From: Undaria pinnatifida
Taxonomy: Eukaryota > Sar > Phaeophyceae > Laminariales > Alariaceae
Length of the DNA: 64,000 bases
NCBI GenBank assembly: GCA_012845835.1
Contig: JABAKD010000028.1
Span: 8,187,632-8,251,631, forward strand
Direction of reading: 5' to 3'
Shown: positions 57,701-64,000 of the stretch, one piece after another
How positions within the stretch are numbered: the stretch's first letter is position 1
Layout: the number at the start of each line of letters is the position of its first letter
Made by a program: the position numbers and the translations under genes
The notes under the pieces: model-generated
Database searches by the model: none
Told to the model about the DNA's origin: nothing
Seen by the model: the letters and a program-made list of their open reading frames with translations, nothing else

Positions 57701-60700
57701 CGAGGCTGGAAGTTGATCGTTTGTTTCGGGGAGACAATATATACCGACGAGACAATGTTGACTGATTCTTATTTCGTATTTTTGCCCCTCTTGTTTTTTT
57801 TTTTTTTTTTTTTTTACGTTTGTTTGTTTTTTCTTGCTGCTCGGCTTTTCCTCATCCCCCTTTGCAGCAAGGCGACGGGAATGGACGCGCCCGACACCGG
57901 GCGCTTGAGCCACATCTACCAGCTCTCCGGCTTCGCCGACCCGGTCTACGCCGAGGCCTGCGTTACCGTGCACGACTACGACATCGTCCTAGAGGTGCGT
58001 GGCGTTTGTGGGAAGGATGCTTCGGGTTGGGGGGGAGATCAGGGGTGTGTGGGAGGTGATAGTCAAGGGGGATAGGGGAGAACCCCACCCCATCCCCACC
58101 CTCACCGCCACCCTCTCCCCATCCCACGCCTACTCAATCCCAACCCCGCCCCGGCCCAACCCTCCCCATCCACCCCGCCTCCTCTTTGACTTGGTGATAT
58201 GATGTATGTCATGCAGGTGTTGATGGTCAGCCGCACACCCAACACGCTTACAAACCTGACACAATCCTACCGCCACCCGTCCCCAACCCAACCTCAACCC
58301 CCAACCCTAACCTCATCCCAAGCGCCCTTTCTCCTCGCTGACTTGGTGAAACTGCCTCCAAGATGTTGGTGGTCGACCGCACTCCCATCGCGCTTTCGAA
58401 CCCGACCCATCCCCACCCAATCCCCATCCCCACCCTGCCCAATCACCATTCCCACCCTGCCCCAATCCAAACCCAGCCCAACCCCGGACGCTGTCCGTTC
58501 CGTTTGACTTGATGATCTGTTTCGTTTAGATGTTGGTGATCAACCGCACCCCCAACACGCTGACGAACCTGACTGTGGAGCTGTCGACGATGGGAGACCT
58601 TCGCCTCGTAGAGCGACCGCAATCGCATACCATCGGGCCCCTCGACTCGCGCAACATCCGTGCAAACATCAAGGTGACGGAGATGAAAATGATGACGCCG
58701 TTTTTTTTTTCAGTTTTTTGTTACTCTTGTGTCTGCTCTTTTTTTGTCGAGTTTTTTTTCTTGTTCTTTTTTCTGTTTTTTTTTCGATCCCTTTCGTTCG
58801 CGTGCGCGCGTGCGTAGTCATAGCGCCCGTTGATTGATTTGTGATTTCGTTTCGCAACACCCCCTGCCGGCGAGTCCACGGGTTCTCGTAAGTATATTAT
58901 CGAGTGCAGCCGCCCATGGCAGTCGTTGTCCCTTGTTGGCGTTGGCGTTTAGGACACAGTGATCCTCCCTCGAGAGTGCGGTGCCTTGCCATATTACAAT
59001 ACCCGGACTAAAGTGGGATCCCCTGATTAGTGCGGTATGCTGTTGGGCAAGGTTGCGAAGAGCGATTCTCACCGCAGTAAACGGGTCACCGCCGACGAGT
59101 ACTGTGGCCGGTGTAGGTTGAGTGGAGGGGCAGTAGATGCTGCCGCCGTGGCTGAAGCATCAGCAGCGGCAGCTATTGTGTTGTATGTTGTGTTTTGCGG
59201 TACATGTGATTGTGTGTGCGATTGTGCGTTGTGAATAGCGTATCGTGCATAAGTTAGCGACATACATCTACTGCGCTTTTGCACCGCTTTTGATCGGACC
59301 GTCGCCAACAGTCCCATTCCAACGTCAGCCGTTGTCGGTGTTTTATTTTTTTATTTTTCTTGCAACAAGTACAATGTTCGTTTTTTTCTTTCTGCTGTGG
59401 TGGTGGGGGGGGGGGAACAGGTCAGCAGCACCGAGACAGGTCACATCTTCGGCACGATTGTTTACGAGAACAGCTCCACCGCGGAGAAGACGTACATCAA
59501 CCTTAACGACATACACATGGACATCATGGACTACATCAAGCCGGCCTCGTGCAGCGAGGAGGCTTTCCGCTCGATGTGGGCGGAGTTCGAGTGGGAGAAC
59601 AAGGCGAGTCTTGTTGGGCGAGGGGTCTCTGCTTTGAACGTTCTGTTCTGTTTGGTTTGGTTTGGTTTGGTTTGTTTGTTTGTTTGTATGTTTTTTTTTT
59701 TTTTTTTTTCGGTGTTTGGTTTCCTTGGCTTAGCTTGCCCTGACTTGGCGTGCTCAATGTGGCTTTTCGCTGCTTTGCTTGCGACGACGGGGCGTCCGTT
59801 CGAGATATCTGAAATCAATTGCGTGAAGCCGTGTAAGGGCGGACTAGTGGGTGCGTGACGTTCCGGTAACATATTATTTTGCAATATCGATGTACAGCAA
59901 CACGTTGCTATTTACATGACACTGCGACAACAGCATCAAATGACATAAGCGTTGCGTTTCGAAAAACAACACGCCACACATGGAACCACGATCACCCCAC
60001 AGTTACGATAATGTGACATTGCATGTATCGTATCACGTGTATCATTCCCAACCCGAATATTACGTCACCCCCCCCCCCCCCCCCCCCCCTCCCTACCCCA
60101 CACCGCCTCACCACGCCATATCAAACCCCAATGGCAAGCGTGTCTCGTTTTCCTGACCCGCGGCGTTTAACGTTTAACTCTGTCGTCGCCTCAGGTGGCT
60201 GTGAACACATCCTTCACGGATCTGAACGAGTTCTTGAAGCACTTGGTGGCGAAGACCAACACCAACTGCCTCACGCCCCTGTCTTCGTTGGATGGTCCCA
60301 GTTCTTTCCTGGTATGTTGTCTTACCATTACATAGGTTTATATATCCGCTATGCTAACAATTCATGTGGCACGTTATGTCGTTTTGTTGGTGGGCTTTTT
60401 GTCATTTGGCTAACGATTATCTGGGCATTGTTCGGCTGTTTTAGATGCGCTTTTATTTTTTACGCGAGTGATTCATTTGGCTTCGTTCGTTTTTATTTCG
60501 AACGTATAAAGCATAGTAGCATATTTGGGGGAAGACATGTGTCTGGTAGTAATATTAAAGAGTTTTTTTTGCTCCTTATCCAGCAAAATAGGTATAAATT
60601 TGAAAAAAATAACAGAGAGGAAAATTACTGATCATTTATGCCTACAATACCTTTCGTACGAACTAAGTTTGAAACTTCGTGCCGAATTTTCTGTTTTTGG

Positions 60701-61505
60701 CTTTACACTCCGTTCCCTTTTTTCATCGCTCGCTACTGCTTCCGCACGCGCTTGCTTTCGCTTACACTGTCGTTTGTACGCTTTTGCACGTTTGACTCCA
60801 AAAACAGGAAGCAGACCTGTATACGATGAGCGCGTCCGGAGAGTCGAAAACAAACTGAGTTTGAGCACAAACTTGATTTGAAAACAGGACGTATTTGCAT
60901 ATAGAAGGATGTTGAAAATGAACCGATTTTGAAAGCAAAGCGATTTTGAAAGTTTTGAAAGCACCCCGATCGTGAAAACAGACCGAACTTTGACGACGAA
61001 GTCACATTTTTGTACTTTTGAACCCTCCTTTTATCGCGTTTATTTTTTCTGGCTCTTCCATCCGCCCGAATAGTACCAACAACTTGTACGTTATGATATG
61101 TGCGTGTCGGGAGAGTTGAAAACGAACCGATTTCCAAACAAACAGGACTTTAAATCAAACGATATTCAAAACGAGAAAACCGACTTTGAAAGCCAGTAAA
61201 ATTCGAAAAACGAGAAAAAAAGAACGAGCTTGAAACCGAAGCTGTTTTTTTACACGTATTTTGTCGTAATGTGTCGTTTTTTTGTCGTGTTTTCTTCCCC
61301 GTTCAAACAGGCGGCGAACCTGTACGCCATGAGCGTGTTCGGAGAGGACGCGCTTGTAAACGTGAGCGTGGAAAAGAAGAGCGACGCCGACGGAAAGCTC
61401 AGCGGCCACGTGCGCATCCGGAGCAAGACCCAGGGAATCGCGCTGTCCCTCGGCGACCGCATCACCCTGGTCCAGCGCGGGCCTGGCGCTAACGCCCAAC
61501 CATAA
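41044..61505 (+). CDS. COPB1: Coatomer subunit beta (beta-COP), complete, 23 exons, 970 residues
   Basis: Exons: 41044-41109, 42638-42738, 43468-43597, 44147-44269, 45006-45089, 45923-46063, 46561-46614, 48122-48262, 49347-49448, 49764-49889, 50495-50616, 51512-51599, 52021-52125, 53712-53964, 54378-54547, 55320-55412, 56029-56157, 57297-57415, 57868-57994, 58530-58673, 59421-59603, 60195-60311, 61311-61505. Junctions are phase-consistent, and 970 residues compares with about 950 for the family. Beta-COP is a subunit of the COPI coat that forms retrograde Golgi-to-ER and intra-Golgi vesicles on the cytosolic face. Recognisable blocks include [115 protein letters not shown] and [13 protein letters not shown]. 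Intron 21 uses a GC donor. The start ATG is in good context (GACAGCATGG); the first 22 residues are the least conserved part. Confidence 0.97.
41705..41763. mobile_element. Partial D element in beta-COP intron 1
   Basis: Only the core TTCCAAGTAATTTGGCTCAG and a short flank match the D family. Similar partial cores lie at 10095-10156 and 47945-48003. Confidence 0.45.
42388..42600 (+). repeat. Two-copy ~105-bp tandem duplication in beta-COP intron 1
   Basis: Unit 1 near 42388 and unit 2 near 42492 share GTAACTGTGGTGGA(G/A)TCGGGTCTA and CA(GG)C(T/C)ACGTTA(C/T)CCTC, about 75 percent alike by eye. Confidence 0.8.
43225..43450 (+). repeat. Degenerate CTATGATCTGTGATCT array before exon 3
   Basis: Irregular TGATCTATGGTCT-type tandem words ending 20 bases before the exon 3 acceptor. 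Confidence 0.8.
43803..44032 (+). mobile_element. C-tailed repeat, subtype B, in beta-COP intron 3
   Basis: From GCTCAACTGTGCGGAATTCC through CGGCGCTTCGCGCTTGGTTC to CCGGGTACCCCCTCCCCCC. The C tail runs straight into the subtype A copy that follows. Confidence 0.75.
44033..44124 (+). mobile_element. C-tailed repeat, subtype A, ending in ~25 C
   Basis: CTGTCTCGAAAGGGATGCG, CAATCACAAATGAGTA, then a nearly pure C run to 44124. The C run lies 23 bases before exon 4 and supplies part of its polypyrimidine tract. Confidence 0.75.
45640..45680 (+). repeat. CCATA/CCACA tandem repeat (with 45760-45875)
   Basis: Pentamer-decamer CCATGCCATA-type repeats on both sides of the exon 6 echo. Confidence 0.85.
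45686..45763 (+). pseudogene. Decayed copy of beta-COP exon 6 start with its acceptor
   Basis: About 78 bases align with 45881-45958, covering the end of intron 5, the AG acceptor and the codons for [12 protein letters not shown]. The acceptor AG survives, but the coding match ends after about 35 bases and runs into a CCATA-rich tandem repeat. The offset to the true exon is about 195 bases. Confidence 0.75.
46615..48121. other. Beta-COP intron 7 (1.5 kb)
   Basis: No gene seen. Contains a partial D element (47945-48003), an AT-rich stretch at 47270-47800 that may be an old element, and a C run at 48070-48087. Confidence 0.5.
48575..48674. mobile_element. D element, reverse orientation, in beta-COP intron 8
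   Basis: Reads CCCCTTGAGAGCCCTAGAACC, then CAAGTAATTTTGTCCCCCAA, then GGCTGTAAAGGCGTTATAA. Full length with both terminal repeats. Confidence 0.75.
50039..50140 (+). pseudogene. Decayed copy of beta-COP exon 10 end with donor and intron start
   Basis: Resembles 49860-49960: the end of exon 10 (coding IEEVVQ), the donor GTGCGT and about 60 bases of the intron. An extra G before the donor would break the frame. It lies about 170 bases after the true junction. Confidence 0.7.
50361..50432 (+). repeat. (CCTTG)n microsatellite
   Basis: About 14 CCTTG units in beta-COP intron 10. Confidence 0.97.
51081..51168. mobile_element. D element, reverse orientation, in beta-COP intron 11
   Basis: Reads CCCCTTAAGAGCCCCCAAAT, then CAAGTAATTTTGTTCCATGA, then CAGCTGTACAGGCGTTAAG. 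Full length with both terminal repeats. Confidence 0.75.
52170..52570 (+). repeat. GCTGATTGGTCGG tandem array
   Basis: About ten degenerate GCTGATTGGTCGG..TTTTGGTCCG units including two copies of the exon 13 end. Confidence 0.85.
52346..52530 (+). pseudogene. Two decayed copies of beta-COP exon 13 end and donor
   Basis: At 52346 and 52449, sequence resembling the last codons of exon 13 (coding LGEYCE), its donor and about 50 bases of intron recurs. It is embedded in a larger tandem array with GCTGATTGG words. Neither copy keeps an intact coding stretch longer than about ten codons. Confidence 0.6.
52610..53640 (+). repeat. Four ~115-bp tandem units, split by a SINE
   Basis: Units near 52615, 52735, 52850 and 53540 share GACGACGCCCGCTTG, GGGTTGATTGG and a T run. 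A SINE copy (53185-53386) and other sequence separate units three and four. Confidence 0.75.
53185..53386 (+). mobile_element. tRNA-derived SINE, 5'-truncated copy in beta-COP intron 13
   Basis: Starts at AATTCGATGCGCGTCGACG and runs to an A-rich tail (AAGCAAAAAAATGAAAG). It sits between the third and fourth units of a ~115 bp tandem array, so it inserted after the array formed. Confidence 0.75.
53712..53964 (+). other. Beta-COP trunk-appendage linker, glycine-rich
   Basis: Exon 14 starts with conserved [21 protein letters not shown] and then carries about 40 residues that are mostly Gly/Ser/Ala. It resumes at [21 protein letters not shown], which is the family's GTYATQ block. The glycine-rich insertion is longer and less charged than the usual acidic linker. 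It explains most of the extra length over animal beta-COP. Confidence 0.75.
55500..55770 (+). repeat. (GGTGTT)n microsatellite
   Basis: GGTGTT hexamers with GTTGTT variants in beta-COP intron 16; the same hexamer class, on the other strand, as the CAACAC arrays at 22845, 24830 and 25267. Confidence 0.95.
58190..58264 (+). pseudogene. Extra acceptor and start of beta-COP exon 20 (echo 1)
   Basis: CATGCAG is followed by codons for [15 protein letters not shown], nearly the same as the true exon 20 start [15 protein letters not shown] at 58530. The acceptor and frame are intact for 15 codons, after which similarity stops in C-rich repeat. Splicing here from exon 19 would keep frame briefly but lose the rest of the domain, so the true exon is 58530-58673. 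Confidence 0.75.
58343..58408 (+). pseudogene. Extra acceptor and start of beta-COP exon 20 (echo 2)
   Basis: CTCCAAG is followed by codons for [15 protein letters not shown], a second degenerate copy of the exon 20 start. With 58190-58264 and the true exon it forms three copies spaced 150-180 bases apart, each followed by C-rich sequence. Confidence 0.7.
59604..60194 (+). other. GC-AG intron (beta-COP intron 21)
   Basis: The conserved exon end WAEFEWENK is followed directly by GCGAGT, and the next exon opens with [10 protein letters not shown] after CTCAG. The nearest downstream GT would shift the frame by four bases. The GC donor is the only choice that keeps this invariant junction. The intron contains T-rich and C-rich runs and no element I recognise. 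Confidence 0.85.
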
Positions 61506-61535
61506 TGGGTATACCTCAAAGTATTATACGACTAT

Positions 61536-61665
61536 GAGGGGGCGGGGGCGGGGGTGTACTCATATCATGCATGACCGTAGTTTTAAGACCCTAGACCCTC
61601 GCATCCTTGCAATGCCGGAACGGAGCACTTCGGGTTTGCGCTGACCAGGCGGATATTGCTTGAAC
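61536..61665 (-). mobile_element. C-tailed repeat, subtype B, in beta-COP 3' flank
   Basis: Begins 31 bases after the beta-COP stop with a G-rich run, then TGTACTCATATCATGCATG, CCTCGCATCCTTGCAATGCC and GCGGATATTGCTTG. It probably lies in the 3' UTR. Confidence 0.7.
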
Positions 61666-62462
61666 TACTATCGGGGGGGGGGGGGGGGGGGGGGCTGTTG
61701 TCGGTCATTAAGCAGGACTAGTACTGGTCCTAGTACTGGTCCTGGTACTAGTCCTAGGACTGGTCTGGAAGTTGGGTGGGGGGGCATTAGGCAGGGCTAG
61801 GACTGGTTCGGGGAGGAGGGGTGGGAGGAGGGGGGTTTTGGGGATTTGAGGGCTGGGGGTGTGTGCGGATGGAAGATTTTGGAGTCTGTATGGCCAGGAT
61901 TTTTCGCCGAAGTTGTTCATGGTGTTGGGTGGGTGGGTAGGTATTTTTGTGTAGCCAGAGCACGGCGCACATGTTCGGCAGCAGACCGTACACAGATAGT
62001 GATCGACAGCGAAGAAGAAACGCTACTTGTTTTCATCGTGTTTTCTTCTGCGTACCCTCCCCGCTTTTTTTTTTTTTGCGTTCTCTCTCCACAAGAAGGG
62101 TTGCCAGGGCAGTGCTGTACTTGGTGGGTAGTTTTCATGAGTTTTTTTTTTTATTCCCCCTGGCTAAACGCTACCAATACGTACTACTGTTCTTTCTCTT
62201 GTCACTCTCTGCGATTATTATGCCATGTGTTTGATAGCTGAACGCTGCCAGTACGTACTATTGCTCTTTCTCTCTCGTCACTCTCTGCGATTATTGAGCC
62301 ATTTGTTTGAAAACCTCGACCAAGCATCAGTCACCCCCTTCCTTCAGAAAAGGTCTGTTGTTATATGGCCAGTTTCATTTCTCGTGCAATGCTTTGCTTG
62401 CGCTTCATATCGATACTGTACGCCCTTTCCTACTAATTAAGCGCTTTCTCGGGGTTTCCTGA

Positions 62463-63530
62463 TGCGACAAAGGCTTGCGGAAGGGCGGGCTGTATCTCCG
62501 TGTTTCTCTGCCGAATTCTACAGGCGACTCGCGTGAGCGGGTCGATACCTTCTCCGGAACGGACTTAACATATGCTACCAAGGTGCAGATTATAGAGACC
62601 GTCTACCAAGGTGCAGATTATAGGGACCGTTCGGGCAATTGTGCCGATATCTAGGCGAAAAACGAGACGAAAAAAACGGGTTATATCACGGTGTCGGCGA
62701 TGAGCTAGGGCGCCCCGAAAAACACATTATTTTCAACATCAAGGGGAGACGACAACCTTGACTTTGTCCACCTTCTGAAGCAAGGGAAGTCGGAGGTCTT
62801 TGTGCGGAGATTGCTCCAGTTGCAAAGCCCTTCCGATCGGTTATGCTCGGTAGAGAGGAGTTTTTTTTTTCGACCGGGTTAATATTTTCCTTGCTTCGCG
62901 CATGTTGGCGCGGCGTAGAAAACAATTCGATGGGGACGCGTGCTAGTTTAGTCTAAAGGAGTAGTAGCACTTTTCGTCTGAATGAATGACAGGGCTCCTC
63001 AACCCCGAAATCGCCGGAATAACATTCTTATTTTATACCTGGTACAATATCGAAAAACGTCAGCTGTGAGTACGACCGATTGAATGGTTGAAGCTCAACC
63101 TTGCAAGCTGCGTGGTGGTGCACGTATATTTTCATTTATTATATGGTGTTTGTGAATTAAACTTCTATTAATAGGTACTTTAGACGATAGGACTAGCACT
63201 TTTTTCACCGACGCCCTCCAAGCATGCTATCGCCCAACTGGGTAAGGAGGCCGTTCACGATATTTTGGCAGTTGACCCCTACTCAACCCCCGTCGGCCGC
63301 GCCTTGGCCTCGAAGTTTCTACGAAATATGATGGACCTCTAATGATATGCCAGTAACGAACACCCCACATGCCGTGTGCCGGTGGTTTGCTGCAAGCCTT
63401 GGGCGAAATTCCACGATAGCCCGATCTCCCCCGATTTCTTCCTGAAGGCCAACGCTATTCGTCCTCATCAACTAGATCACCTCCGCCCCCCCCCAATATC
63501 ACGTCACCGAAAACGAGGGTTTCGTGCGCA
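62463..63530 (+). pseudogene. Decayed protein-like fragments of unknown origin
   Basis: Stretches that read like protein lie in order but are separated by stops and a frame change: GDSRERVDTFSGTDLTYATK (frame of 62463, to a TAG at 62652), DDNLDFVHLLKQGKSEVFVR (same frame, around 62748), TPSKHAIAQLGKEAVHDILA (63211 onward, to TAA at 63340) and NEHPTCRVPVVCCKPWAKFH (63355 onward). A 28-bp tandem duplication (62576-62631) lies within the first. I do not recognise the family. It may be a dead transposon gene or exons of a gene running off the right edge. Confidence 0.3.
62936..63034. mobile_element. Partial GACGCG-TIR MITE
   Basis: Starts GACGCGTGCTAG and runs through AGCACTTTTCGTCTGAATGA and CAGGGCTCCTCAACCCCGAAATCG before similarity stops. 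One end only. Confidence 0.6.
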
Positions 63531-63554
63531 TTGAGCTCTTCCTTGGAGGTCGAG

Positions 63555-63945
63555 AAAATAACCACTCGGCGGTCCGTGCGAGGCCAGGGTGGTGTCATCG
63601 TCGCCCTCTACGAAAACCAGTGCACAAGAGCCTCCCCCAACCATCGTGGGAGCAAGAGATGGATCTGTAATACTTCTGGGAGCACCTTCTTGATTGTTGG
63701 CCCGGAGCGTCACTTCAAGTCGAGCAGACTAATCGGCTATTTCTAGAAAATCTCACCAACCACCGCTCCGTACGAGGCCAGGGTGGAGTCGTGGAGTCAT
63801 CGTCGTCTTCTACCAAAAATGCAAAAACGCTTGAAGAGCCTTTCCCAACAATCATGAGGGCAAGATATGGATCTCCAATACTTCCGGGAACACGTTGTTG
63901 ATTCTTGGGCCGAAGCGCCAATTCAAGTCGAGCAGGCTAATCGGC
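63555..63945. repeat. ~192-bp tandem duplication at right edge
   Basis: Both units carry GTCCGTGCGAGGCCAGGGTG / CTCCGTACGAGGCCAGGGTG, AAGAGCCT(C/T)(C/T)CCCAACCATC-like and TTCAAGTCGAGCAG(A/G)CTAATC. Differences include several indels. Confidence 0.75.
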
Positions 63946-64000
63946 TATTATTCCGTTTCATGCGCGCAAGTGCTGCCAGGCGCCAAGTCCCTCGCAATCA

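Larger units (their letters stand above)
58085..58500 (+). repeat. C-rich CCCCAACCC / CCCCATCCCC simple sequence
   Basis: Low-complexity C-rich DNA between the three copies of the exon 20 start. Confidence 0.8.
57868..61505 (+). other. Beta-COP C-terminal and appendage platform domains (exons 19-23)
   Basis: From [18 protein letters not shown] onward these exons encode the C-terminal beta-COP domain and the appendage platform. The protein ends [18 protein letters not shown]. These regions contribute to coat assembly and cargo or accessory contacts in the family. The last exon holds 64 codons plus TAA. Confidence 0.8.

Overview
This is a eukaryotic nuclear window. It has three protein-coding genes split by long GT-AG introns, one tRNA gene, and a dense load of short non-autonomous mobile elements and simple repeats. 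I see no operons, prokaryotic signals, CRISPR arrays or rRNA genes. The intron-rich genes, repeat-packed introns and divergence from animal and plant proteins would fit a photosynthetic stramenopile such as a brown alga. That is a low-confidence guess, because no lineage marker is present.

Layout. 508-9985 (+): eight exons of replication factor C subunit 3 (clamp loader); the first exon lies left of the window. 9986-21383: about 11 kb without a recognisable gene, filled with nested MITEs, an LTR-flanked miniature retrotransposon (TRIM), C-tailed retroposon-like repeats and minisatellites. 21384-40617 (-): a seven-exon gene for a 913-residue protein with a central FYVE-type zinc finger and serine/glycine/alanine-rich flanks. 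Its 7.5 kb intron 4 hosts a tRNA-Thr(CGU) gene, a second TRIM and several SINE-like copies. 40618-41043: a 426 bp divergent promoter region shared with the next gene. 41044-61505 (+): the complete 23-exon coatomer beta subunit gene (970 residues). 61506-64000: a C-tailed repeat close after the stop codon, then decayed protein-like fragments and a 192 bp tandem duplication at the right edge. All 35 internal exon junctions keep reading phase; 34 introns are GT-AG and one is GC-AG.

How the genes relate. RFC3 works in DNA replication. Beta-COP and the FYVE protein both point to endomembrane traffic (COPI vesicle coat; probable membrane-associated adaptor), and these two share one divergent promoter. 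That suggests, but does not show, co-expression.

Most unusual features. (1) Decayed partial copies of exon edges, splice sites included, sit in tandem beside at least six exons of two unrelated genes. (2) Two TRIM elements with 84 bp LTRs and 4 bp target-site duplications carry a tRNA-Lys-like sequence next to the LTR. (3) A repeat family ends in long poly(C) rather than poly(A). (4) Nested insertions give an age order and 'empty-site' proof of mobility.
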